64,000 nucleotides of DNA from Bradyrhizobium xenonodulans. Its GTDB lineage: Bacteria > Pseudomonadota > Alphaproteobacteria > Rhizobiales > Xanthobacteraceae. The stretch is from the NCBI RefSeq assembly GCF_027594865.1, contig NZ_CP089391.1:4742501-4806500 (forward strand), in the 5' to 3' direction. The notes beneath the pieces are model-generated. The model ran no database searches, was not told the origin of the DNA, and saw nothing but the letters and a program-made list of their open reading frames with translations. The position numbers were made by a program, and so were the translations under genes. Positions 51,308 to 60,016 of the stretch are shown piece by piece (position 1 is the first letter of the stretch; every line of letters starts with the position of its first letter).

Positions 51308-51899
51308 TCCAAAAGGCTCCCGGCCTTGGCGCTCGATGATCCAGCAACGAGCCAACCATTGTTCTTGCAAGCGATAACAAGGTGCTTGGAAGCATGCGCA
51401 ATGACCGAGAGACTCTCATCGGTCCGCAGATATCACGTCTTAGAGCCAACAACCCGTGGAGACGAGTGAAGGCGTTCACATATCGGACTTCGTGATTGAA
51501 AGAACGCGGCGCCGCCACAGGCAGCGTCATGGCGAGGTGCCATCCGGAGAATGCAGCAGTCCGGCGCTGCCGCTGTGATATCGTCCGCTGCGTCATGGCG
51601 TCGCGACCCATACGCCAATCGAACGCCAACCGTCTGCAAACCTGACGGGACGTTCAGTCGGCTATCGAGTTTTGATACCGCGCGCGTTGTTTGGAATACG
51701 CCTGGTATGCACTCTGCGCAAATCACGAAAAGTAGCACCGCGGGGACTTTACGACTAGATCACGAACCGCGCCCGTCCGTCGCCCCCGGCAACGGCGACA
51801 TAAAGCCAATATCTCGAGATTGTTTCGACGAAATACAACCATAGCGCGATACACGATCTTTCCGCCAGCAAAGTCATTTTCAAGAGGCGGGCTTTTGAT
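51308..51899. other. Long non-coding gap between divergent regulator and export operon
   Basis: 592 bases with only short, low-quality frames on either strand. AT content is higher toward the 3' part (CATTTTCAAGAGG near the next start). I see no clear RNA gene or terminator. It probably holds two divergent promoters. Confidence 0.5.
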
Positions 51900-53327
51900 A
51901 TGCGATTTGGACCTGTCATTGCCTTGTTCGGAACTGCGTGTGGCCTCGCCGCGATCTACGGTGCGGGGCCGGATCTCATCACCAGAGCTGCCGGACACGC
52001 CGCAGACGGCGCGGCTCGGGCCTATCAGTCGACGAGGACGTTCCTCGCGCCTTCCGGACTGGACGCGCCGACCTTCGGATCGGATGCGCCCGTGTTCCGC
52101 TACGCCGCGATTCAACGCGGCAGCATCGAGCAGACCGTCACGGTCACCGGCGCCCTGCAACCGGTCAAGACGATCGAGGTGGGGTCCCAATTGTCCGGGC
52201 AGCTCGCCCGCGTCTATGTCGATTTCAATGACACCGTCACCAAGGATCAGCCGCTCGCTTTGATCGATCCGCGCAGCTTCGCCGCCAAGGTCGACGAAGC
52301 AAGGGCCTCGCTCGCGGTCGCCAGCTCCCTGGTCGACATCGCGCGCGCCAAGCTCGATCGCGCCAGGATCGATCTCCAGAACGCCCGGGGCAGCCGCGAC
52401 GTGCTTGCGGCCAAGCTCGAGAGCGCCCAGGCAGTCAAGAGCTCGGCGCAGAAGACCTTGCAGCGGAAGCTGGCGCTCCAGTCGCAAAACGTGGTGGCGA
52501 CCTCGACGGTCGACGACGCCCAGACGGAATTTACCGCGCGCCTCGCCCAGGAGCGCGAGGCCGAGATCATGATGTCCCTCAACGCCTACTCCGTGGATGG
52601 CGCGCAGGCCGACGTCCGCCGGATCGAGGCTGAGCTGCAACAGGCGAGAATGGCGGTCCCGGAGAAGGCGGCCGTGCTCGCTGCGGCCCAGGCCGATCTC
52701 GACCGCACCGTGATCCGGTCGCCGATCGACGGCGTCATCGTCGGCAGGTTCGTCAATGAGGGCCAGACGCTTGCAGTCGGGCTTGAATCGCGCACCACTT
52801 TCGTGGTTGCGCGCCGCCTCGAGGACATGGAGATCCACGCCCAGGTCGACGAGGCCGATATCGGGCGCATCGCCCCCGGCCAGCGCGCCCATTTCACGGT
52901 GGATGCCTATCCCGACCGCCGCTTCGAGGCGGTGGTGCGACAGGTCCGCAAGGCGCCGCAGAACCAGCAGCACGTCGTCACCTACACCGTCGTGCTGGCG
53001 ACCTCCAATCTCGACGGCGCGCTGCTGCCCGGCATGACCGCCCTGGTGAAGATCGTGATCGAGCGGCAGGACGACGTGCTGAAAGTGCCGCTTGCCGCGC
53101 TGCGCTTCCAGCCCTCCGGCACGCGGTCGGATGCCGCGGCGCGCAGCGGCGTGTGGGTGCGCACCGCAAGCGGCGCGCTCCAGCGCGTTGCCGTGACGGT
53201 CGGCGCGGCCGGCACCGAGCAGGTCGCGCTCAGGAGCGGAGACCTCGTCGAGGGCAGCCAGGTCGCGGTCGGTCAGGCCATCCGTCCGGCGGGCATGGAG
53301 TTCCTCGGCATCAGGTTCGGATCATGA
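51900..53327 (+). CDS. HlyD/MacA-type periplasmic adaptor of an ABC exporter
   Basis: 475 residues with an N-terminal membrane anchor (MRFGPVIALFGTACGLAAIYG). Biotinyl-lipoyl-like half-motifs flank a long helical hairpin: IEQTVTVTGALQPVKTIEVGSQLSGQLARVYVDFNDTV, and DRTVIRSPIDGVIVGRFVNEGQTLA. The helical hairpin lies at about 135-265, and beta-barrel parts follow (HAQVDEADIGRIAPGQRAHFTVDAYPDRRFEAVV). It joins the inner-membrane MacB-like ABC protein to an outer-membrane channel. Its stop overlaps the ATPase start (ATGA at 53324-53327). Confidence 0.92.
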   Translation: MRFGPVIALFGTACGLAAIYGAGPDLITRAAGHAADGAARAYQSTRTFLAPSGLDAPTFGSDAPVFRYAAIQRGSIEQTVTVTGALQPVKTIEVGSQLSGQLARVYVDFNDTVTKDQPLALIDPRSFAAKVDEARASLAVASSLVDIARAKLDRARIDLQNARGSRDVLAAKLESAQAVKSSAQKTLQRKLALQSQNVVATSTVDDAQTEFTARLAQEREAEIMMSLNAYSVDGAQADVRRIEAELQQARMAVPEKAAVLAAAQADLDRTVIRSPIDGVIVGRFVNEGQTLAVGLESRTTFVVARRLEDMEIHAQVDEADIGRIAPGQRAHFTVDAYPDRRFEAVVRQVRKAPQNQQHVVTYTVVLATSNLDGALLPGMTALVKIVIERQDDVLKVPLAALRFQPSGTRSDAAARSGVWVRTASGALQRVAVTVGAAGTEQVALRSGDLVEGSQVAVGQAIRPAGMEFLGIRFGS

Positions 53328-54049
53328 CCGCGTCCCCGCCCCTCATCAGCCTCCAGTCGGTCTCGAGGACCTATCGCACCGACGGTGTAGCGGTGACTGC
53401 GGTGCGCAATGTCAGCTTCGCCATCACGCAGGGCGAGATCGTCGCGGTGATGGGACCGTCAGGCTCGGGCAAGTCGACGCTGATGAACATGATCGGGCTG
53501 CTCGACCTTCCGAGCGAGGGCGCGGTCTATCTCGAAGGGGCCAATGTCGCCGCGCTCTCGGAAGATCGCCGGTCCTCGTTGCGCGCCCGCAGCATCGGCT
53601 TCGTGTTCCAGTCCTACAATTTGCTCGCCCGCCACAATGCGATCGAGAACGTCGCGCTGCCATTGGTCTATTGCGGCGTCAGTCGCAAGGAACGGCTGGC
53701 GCGCGCCAAGCAGAGCCTTGAGGCCGTCGGCATGCTGCACCGGGCTCATCACTTTCCGCGGCAGCTCTCGGGCGGCGAGCAGCAGCGCGTCGCGATCGCA
53801 CGCGCGCTGATCGCCTCCCCGCTGATCGTGCTCGCCGACGAGCCGACCGGCGCGCTCGACAGCCGCACCGGAACCGAGATCCTGGCCCTGTTCGCCGCGC
53901 TCAACAGGACCGGCCAGACCATCGTGATGATCACGCATGATCCGGCCATCGCGACCCAGTGCCGGCGCACCATCCGCCTGCACGACGGCGAGCTCGTCGG
54001 CGACGAGGCGCAGGACCAGATCCTGCCGAAACGGAGCACGGCGTCATGA
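53324..54049 (+). CDS. MacB-type ABC transporter ATP-binding protein
   Basis: 241 residues. Walker A GPSGSGKST, Q-loop FVFQSYNLLAR, signature LSGGEQQRVAIARAL, Walker B LIVLADEPTGALD and H-loop MITHD are all intact, so it should be an active ATPase. The sequence follows the MacB/LolD lineage. It is separate from its permease (54046-55269), unlike E. coli MacB where both are fused; the two genes overlap by 4 bases. Confidence 0.95.
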   Translation: MTASPPLISLQSVSRTYRTDGVAVTAVRNVSFAITQGEIVAVMGPSGSGKSTLMNMIGLLDLPSEGAVYLEGANVAALSEDRRSSLRARSIGFVFQSYNLLARHNAIENVALPLVYCGVSRKERLARAKQSLEAVGMLHRAHHFPRQLSGGEQQRVAIARALIASPLIVLADEPTGALDSRTGTEILALFAALNRTGQTIVMITHDPAIATQCRRTIRLHDGELVGDEAQDQILPKRSTAS

Positions 54050-55269
54050 CGATGCTCCAGGGCTTTCAGATCGCGCTGCACGCCTTGCGCCTCAATCCGC
54101 TACGCAGCTTCCTCACCATGCTCGGTATCGTGATCGGCGTCGCCTCCATCGTAACGGTGTTTGCGATCGGATCCGGCGCGCAGCTTCGCCTCCAGGAGCA
54201 GATCCGCTCGATCGGTGCCAACGTGCTGATGATCACGCCCGGCGCGGTCTATCAGGGCGGCGTGCGTCTCAAGGACGGCAGCAAGCTGACGATGACCGAG
54301 AGCGACGTGCAGGCCATCCTCGAGCAGATTCCGGAGGTCCAGGCCGCGGCCGGCTCGATCGCCGGAACGGCGCAGGTCATCCACGAAAGCAAGAACTGGA
54401 ACACGACCATCAACGGCACGACGACCGGACACTTCATGGTGCGCGACTGGCAGCTTGCGACCGGGCGCTATTTCTCCGGCACCGAGGAGGCCGGCGCCGG
54501 CAAGGTGGTGATCCTCGGAAGCACGGTCGCACGCGAGCTGTTCGCGCCCGGCGTCGACCCGATCGGCGCGCAGATCAGGATCATGAAGGTGCCGCTCGAA
54601 GTGGTCGGCGTACTCGATCGCAAGGGACCGGCGCAGGACGACGTCGCCTTCGTGCCGCTCACCACGGCCAAGCTGCGTTTCCTCGGCAGCGCGAGCAACA
54701 TCAACCGGGATTCGGTCGCCTACATCATCGCCAAGGTAGCCGCGGACGGACAGATGCCGGGGGCGCGATCGGAAATCGAAAGCCTGCTGCGGCAGCGCCA
54801 CCGTATTCCCGCCGGCCAGGAGGACGACTTCAAGGTCCAGGATCCGGCCGCTGCGATGGAGGCCCAGCAGGGCGCCATTCGCACCGTCGCGCTGCTGCTC
54901 GTCGCCATCGCCTCGGTGTCGCTGCTCGTCGGCGGCATCAGCATCATGAACGTCATGATCGTCTCGGTCACCGAACGCACCCGGGAGATCGGCATCCGCC
55001 GCGCGCTCGGCGGACGGATGCGGGACATCCGCCTTCAGTTCCTCTGCGAAGCGCTCGTGCTCTGCCTGCTCGGCGGCGCCATCGGCGTTGCCGGCGGCAT
55101 CACGCTGTCGATGACGGTCGCCCGCATGGCGGGATGGATCACCTCGATCGACGGCCAGGCGATCGGCCTTGCGCTCGCCTTCTCGATCGCGACCGGCCTC
55201 ATCTTTGGTTTTTATCCCGCCCACAAGGCGTCCAAGCTCAGCCCGATCGAGGCGCTCAAGACGGAATGA
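54046..55269 (+). CDS. MacB-type ABC transporter permease
   Basis: 407 residues in MacB layout: helix 1 near the N-terminus (PLRSFLTMLGIVIGVASIVTVFAIG), a large periplasmic domain (about 45-280), then three helices near the C-terminus (VALLLVAIASVSLLVGGISIMNVMIVSV; LCEALVLCLLGGAIGVAGGITLSM; GLALAFSIATGLIFGFYPA). TERTREIGIRRALGG is the family coupling helix. With the adaptor and ATPase it forms a mechanotransmitting exporter of peptides, lipids or small molecules. The substrate is unknown. Confidence 0.93.
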   Translation: MTMLQGFQIALHALRLNPLRSFLTMLGIVIGVASIVTVFAIGSGAQLRLQEQIRSIGANVLMITPGAVYQGGVRLKDGSKLTMTESDVQAILEQIPEVQAAAGSIAGTAQVIHESKNWNTTINGTTTGHFMVRDWQLATGRYFSGTEEAGAGKVVILGSTVARELFAPGVDPIGAQIRIMKVPLEVVGVLDRKGPAQDDVAFVPLTTAKLRFLGSASNINRDSVAYIIAKVAADGQMPGARSEIESLLRQRHRIPAGQEDDFKVQDPAAAMEAQQGAIRTVALLLVAIASVSLLVGGISIMNVMIVSVTERTREIGIRRALGGRMRDIRLQFLCEALVLCLLGGAIGVAGGITLSMTVARMAGWITSIDGQAIGLALAFSIATGLIFGFYPAHKASKLSPIEALKTE

Positions 55270-55318
55270 GAACATGCTGGGATGTTCAAATCGACCAAAA
55301 GCCAGGGAGGAACCAGTC

Positions 55319-55630
55319 ATGAGCCCGGATTCGAAGGATTCGATTACACCGACACCGCGCGAGCGTGAGTTGATGACGCTGATTGCGCGAGGCATGCAGA
55401 ACAAGAACATCGCCTACGAGCTCAAGATCTCGGAGAACACGGTGCGGGCGCATATCGGCAACATCATGCGCAAATATCGCCTCCAGAACCGGACACAGAT
55501 CGCGATCATCTTCGCCCTGCACGCGGCGCCGCCAGCGCTCCGCCGCGATCTGGCCGATGGCGACGGTTATTCGACGACGGTCGGGCCGGTCCGCGCTCGG
55601 AACACGCGGGTGCCGACCGCGCCGGATTGA
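55319..55630 (+). CDS. Small LuxR-type HTH regulator
   Basis: 103 residues from ATG 55319 after GGGAGGAACC. Only a helix-turn-helix of LuxR type (about 13-70: PTPRERELMTLIARGMQNKNIAYELKISENTVRAHIGNIMRKYRL) with a short tail; no receiver or ligand domain. Last gene of the MacA/MacB operon (49 bases after the permease), so it may feed back on the operon or on the nearby curlin cluster. Confidence 0.85.
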   Translation: MSPDSKDSITPTPRERELMTLIARGMQNKNIAYELKISENTVRAHIGNIMRKYRLQNRTQIAIIFALHAAPPALRRDLADGDGYSTTVGPVRARNTRVPTAPD

Positions 55631-56345
55631 CCGTCCCGCCACAATCCCTTGCGCCGCGTCGGGCGAAACACCCAAGTCCGGGGTCAACGGACCAGCATCA
55701 AAATATTTCTCTTTATTCGAATTCGGAATTTTGTTAGAAATTTTACACTTCGGCCCAAGAAAGAGGGGCGTATCGCGATCGTCACGAACGCGGGCCGGAC
55801 GGCGGTGGACGTCAGTCACATCGGCGCGAAGGATTTCGTAGGGCAGGCAACTGTGAGCGAAAGGTCTCGCGCACACGACCGGTGTGATCGGCGTACGGCC
55901 AAATCGTGTCGTCCTGGCGCCCGGGGTCTGTGCGCCAAGTCTTGCGGTGATGTGGCGGCCCGACCGGGCACGCGCATCAGCCATCCGATAAGGCGACGGG
56001 GGCAATAGTGCATCGCTCCCCGGGGAGAGCACGACATACGCCGTTCCAACCACTGCGCAGGGAAGGCCGGGATGTCCTGGCTACACCTGTATGCCGCTGT
56101 GCAGATTTCTCACGACAACCTCGCACAGTGGACCTCGGGTGCCAGCGGGCTCCCGGTCTTCCCTGCGCCCTCTTTCATCGATGAGGGTGAGCGACGAAGC
56201 CAAAGCTCGGGCGAAACGCGCCGCGAGGATAATTAGCTATGCCTGTCGATAAGCAGAGGTCTCGTGCCCCGGCTCTGCAGAGCGCCGTCGCCACACACCG
56301 TCATTGCGCGTGCTCCCCACCCTTCTTTACACGCCTCTCCGCCCT
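55631..56345. other. Non-coding gap with AT-rich patch
   Basis: About 715 bases without a convincing gene; the long minus-strand frame across it overlaps the LuxR gene and looks like a shadow. 55701-55755 is markedly AT-rich for this genome (ATATTTCTCTTTATTCG; TTTTGTTAGAAATTTTACAC), possibly a promoter or a remnant of foreign DNA. The part near 56346 leads into the Pho box. Confidence 0.5.
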
Positions 56346-56363
56346 TGTAACAAAACCGTCATA
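56346..56363 (+). promoter_or_regulatory. Candidate Pho box
   Basis: TGTAACA (56346-56352), a 4-base AAAC spacer, then CGTCATA (56357-56363): two 7-bp near-repeats at 11-bp spacing, the layout of a PhoB site (consensus about CTGTCAT-N4-CTGTCAC). It lies about 70 bases before the phosphodiesterase start, so phosphate limitation is a likely inducer. Confidence 0.5.
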
Positions 56364-56430
56364 CAGCAAAACTAAACGATAGCCGGGGGCCGCGGTCGCG
56401 GCCGAGCCGCCTCACCGTCAGGAGATTTTG

Positions 56431-58281
56431 ATGCGCCGTTCACTGGTGTTGCTGTCAGCGGGACTGACCGTGCTGTCCACCGGATTTGCTTCCGCCCAGA
56501 ACAATACGCCCCGTAACCTGATCCTCTTCATTCCGGACGGGCTGCGCGCACTCAAGGTGACGCCGGAAACCGCGCCGGCCATGGCCGAGGTTCGCGACAA
56601 GGGCGTCAACTTCAAGAACCCGCATTCGCTCTTCCCGACCTTCACCATGGCCAACGGCTCGGCGATGTCGACCGGCCATTATCTCGGCGACACCGGTGTG
56701 TTCTCCAACACGATCTGGACCAACTACACCTCCGTCCCCGCCGGCGACACCGTCGTCCCCTTCATCGAGAACGATGCCGTGCTCGGCGACATCGACGAGC
56801 ATTTCAAGGACTATCTCAACGAAGACACCATCCTGAAGCTGGCCCGCGACAAGGGGCTGAGCACCGCGGCGATCGGCAAGGTCGGCCCCACCTACCAGTT
56901 CGACCACACCGACAAGCTCGAAAAGCCCGGCCCGCATTCGGTCGTGTTCGACGATTCCACCGGCGGCAAGAACGCCGTAGCATTGTCGGACGAGGTGAAG
57001 GACGCACTGACCAAGGCCGGCCTGCCCCTCGCCACGCCGCCGCGCGGCGACAACTCCAAGGCGGGCGATGCCAAGACACCCGGCACCGTTGTCGCCAACG
57101 TCGCGCAGCAGGCCTATTTCGCCGACGTCGCCACCAAGGTGGTGCTGCCGATGTTCAAGGCCCGCAACAAGCCATTCGTGCTGGTGTTCTGGTCGCGCGA
57201 CCCTGACGGCACCCAGCATAACCAGGGCGACAGCCTCAACCAGATCAAGCCGGGCATCAACGGCCCGAGCACGATGGCGAGCATCAAGAACGCCGACAAC
57301 AACCTCGCCCAGCTCCGCAAGGCCTTGGACGAGCTCGGCCTCTCCGCCAGCACCAACATCATGGTCCAGGCCGACCACGGCTTCTCGACCATCTCCAAGG
57401 AAAGCAAGACCAGCCCCTCGGCCAAGGTCAGCTATGACGACACGCCGAAGGACTTCCTGCCGATGGGCTTCCTGGCGCTCGATCTCGCCAAGACGCTCGA
57501 CCTGCCGCTGTTCGACCCCAACGACAAGAATGCAAAGATCGAGGGCAACAAGCATCCCAAGGCCGGCAACGGCGTGCTCGGCAAGGATCCTGAGAAGCCC
57601 GACCTCGTCGTCGCCACCAACGGCGGCTCCGACCTGATCTATCTGCCGAGCAAGGACAAGAAGCTGGCGGCCAGGACCGTCAAGGCGCTGCTCGAGCAGG
57701 ACTACGTCTCCGGCCTGTTCGTCGATGACTCGCTCGGCCGCTTCCCCGGTACGCTGCCGCTGTCGAGCATCAATCTGCGCGGCAAGTCGGCGACGCCGAC
57801 GCCGACGATCGTCGTCAACTTCCGTTCCTATGCCAGCGATTGCGGCGAGGCGCCGACCAATTGCTCGGTGCAGGTCGCCGACACCGTGCTGCGCCAGGGC
57901 CAGGGCATGCATGGCAGCTTCAGCCGCGGCGACACCATGAACTTCATGGCCGCGATCGGTCCCGACTTCAAAGCCGGCTATGTCAGCGAGATCCCGGTCA
58001 GCAATGCCGACGTCGGCATGACCGCCGCCCAGCTGCTCGGACTGCGCGGTTCGCAGAACGGCGGCCTGGTCGGCCGCGTGATGTCGGAGGCCCTGCCCAA
58101 CGGCATCGTGCCGAAGGCGTACAAGGCGGTCGAGAAGTCGAAGAAGTCCGAGAACGGCCTTCAGACGGTGCTCAACGTCCAGCGCGTCGGCAGCCAGCGC
58201 TATTTCGACGCCGCCGGCTTCCCCGGCCGCACGCTCGGCCTCGAGCCTGACACCGACAAACAAAAAACGGCGGGGAAATAA
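56431..58281 (+). CDS. Secreted type I phosphodiesterase/alkaline-phosphatase-fold enzyme
   Basis: 616 residues from ATG 56431 (GGAG at 56421; the TTG at 56428 is not needed). Signal peptide MRRSLVLLSAGLTVLSTGFASA. The alkaline phosphatase fold shows the first metal Asp in NLILFIPDGLRA, the likely Thr nucleophile in FPTFTMANGSAMSTGHYLG, VFWSRDPDGTQHNQGD and the metal site ADHGFS. Nucleotide pyrophosphatase/phosphodiesterases of this type release phosphate from organic phosphates in the periplasm. A candidate Pho box lies upstream; the stop codon is inside the terminator loop. Confidence 0.88.
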   Translation: MRRSLVLLSAGLTVLSTGFASAQNNTPRNLILFIPDGLRALKVTPETAPAMAEVRDKGVNFKNPHSLFPTFTMANGSAMSTGHYLGDTGVFSNTIWTNYTSVPAGDTVVPFIENDAVLGDIDEHFKDYLNEDTILKLARDKGLSTAAIGKVGPTYQFDHTDKLEKPGPHSVVFDDSTGGKNAVALSDEVKDALTKAGLPLATPPRGDNSKAGDAKTPGTVVANVAQQAYFADVATKVVLPMFKARNKPFVLVFWSRDPDGTQHNQGDSLNQIKPGINGPSTMASIKNADNNLAQLRKALDELGLSASTNIMVQADHGFSTISKESKTSPSAKVSYDDTPKDFLPMGFLALDLAKTLDLPLFDPNDKNAKIEGNKHPKAGNGVLGKDPEKPDLVVATNGGSDLIYLPSKDKKLAARTVKALLEQDYVSGLFVDDSLGRFPGTLPLSSINLRGKSATPTPTIVVNFRSYASDCGEAPTNCSVQVADTVLRQGQGMHGSFSRGDTMNFMAAIGPDFKAGYVSEIPVSNADVGMTAAQLLGLRGSQNGGLVGRVMSEALPNGIVPKAYKAVEKSKKSENGLQTVLNVQRVGSQRYFDAAGFPGRTLGLEPDTDKQKTAGK

Positions 58282-58320
58282 CCCCGCCGCTTTCTGTCGC
58301 GCCTCGCAAGAGGCGCGACA
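58268..58320. terminator. Tandem terminator hairpins
   Basis: Hairpin 1: CGGCGGGG (58268-58275) with CCCCGCCG (58282-58289) and T's after it; its loop AAATAA holds the phosphodiesterase stop codon. Hairpin 2: TGTCGCGCCTC (58295-58305) with GAGGCGCGACA (58310-58320) closing a GCAA tetraloop, perfect over 11 bp. The convergent gene ends at 58339, so both strands may be served. Confidence 0.85.
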
Positions 58321-58338
58321 ATCTCAAGAACCCAAATC

Positions 58339-58911
58339 CTACATGCCGATGTCGAACACGTTCGGCAATTGGCCCGCCAGAGGCAGCGCGGTGGCGCCCA
58401 GGAAGGTCGCCACCATCGCCATCAGGCGGCGGTTGTTCTGGCGCTTGCCGCGCATCTGACCGGCGATCCACTCCAGCATCTCGCTGTTGACCTTGGAGGC
58501 ATAGGACGGCGCCCAGCTCTCGATGTCGGTGTCGGCCGCCAGCGCGACGCTGCGCGGCGGCACCTTCAGGCCCGAAGCGCTCGCGGCGTAGTGAGCAACG
58601 GCCTTGGCCAACAAATCGTCGAACCGGCCGCCATCGGTGCGCTCGGTCGCGGCTTCGTTGATCTCGAACAGGATCTCGGCTTCCGTGCGGCTGACCGGCT
58701 GGTCGTTGACGGCGGTGGCGGTCAGGATACGGGTGCACCAGGCGGTGTCATCGGCATCGAGCGAGCGGGAGAAATGGACCCGGCCCTTGGTGGTCGGGCC
58801 TTCGCCCGTGATCACACCGTCGCGCACGATGGAGAGTGCATGGGCCGCGGTATCGCGGCAGGACGGTTCGAGGGACGGAGACTCAACAGAGTGATGCGCA
58901 GCGGCAGACAT
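58339..58911 (-). CDS. Conserved hypothetical protein
   Basis: 190 residues. A mixed-charge soluble body (residues about 35-150, including RTEAEILFEINEAATERTDGGRFDDLLAKAVAHYA and SWAPSYASKVNSEMLEWIAGQM) is followed by one hydrophobic stretch near the C-terminus (LMAMVATFLGATALPLAGQLPNVF). I do not recognise a named domain. It is probably anchored or peripheral to the inner membrane. Convergent with the phosphodiesterase gene. Confidence 0.65.
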   Translation of the reverse strand: MSAAAHHSVESPSLEPSCRDTAAHALSIVRDGVITGEGPTTKGRVHFSRSLDADDTAWCTRILTATAVNDQPVSRTEAEILFEINEAATERTDGGRFDDLLAKAVAHYAASASGLKVPPRSVALAADTDIESWAPSYASKVNSEMLEWIAGQMRGKRQNNRRLMAMVATFLGATALPLAGQLPNVFDIGM

Positions 58912-59291
58912 AGTTCACTTCCAGATTTCTTCTGATCGACCAGCATTTTCATGCGGACGTAAAGGGGTGGTTAATGATTCGATACGGGGATCGCGACTTT
59001 TCTAGATGGTTGCCAATTGGTCGCTGTCAGGACCATTTTGGTTCTAGGAAGCGCCGGGCGGGCGTGATGCGGGTCATAAAAGGCTTTATCGGGGCAATCG
59101 CGACCGTGTGACTGCGGTGGAGATGTTTCGCCGCAGGCGCCGCTGTAACAGAAAAGTGCTAGGAGATGGGCCCTTCAGGCAAGGAATTCACATTTTACTT
59201 GAAGCGGTTCACTCGAACTCGACGACACCCTATACTGAACGCGACGGCACAGACAAATTCCAAAGTAACTTCAATGAGATGAGGTAGAACC
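58912..59291. other. Intergenic region, divergent promoters
   Basis: 380 bases between the divergent hypothetical and peroxiredoxin genes without a supported frame. TATACT at 59231-59236 with TTCACT 17 bases upstream (59208-59213) is a weak candidate promoter for peroxiredoxin. I see no OxyR dyad with confidence. Confidence 0.4.
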
Positions 59292-59951
<660 letters not shown>

Positions 59952-59957
59952 TTATTG

Positions 59958-60010
59958 GCGGTTGCGGATAGCAACCGCTAGACTCCCCAATGCGCCATGG
60001 CGCATTGGGG
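59958..60010. terminator. Hairpin plus 26-bp perfect palindrome between convergent genes
   Basis: GCGGTTGC (59958-59965) pairs with GCAACCGC (59971-59978). Then CCCCAATGCGCCATGG followed by CGCATTGGGG (59985-60010) is a perfect 26-bp palindrome. They lie between the peroxiredoxin stop (59951) and the chemoreceptor stop (60017) and probably end both transcripts. Confidence 0.75.
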
Positions 60011-60016
60011 CCTGAC

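Noticed and set aside
55286..56053. 255-codon minus-strand frame in the gap after the LuxR gene
   Set aside because: It overlaps the small LuxR gene antisense and continues into the gap with Arg/Pro-rich shadow composition and no ribosome site.
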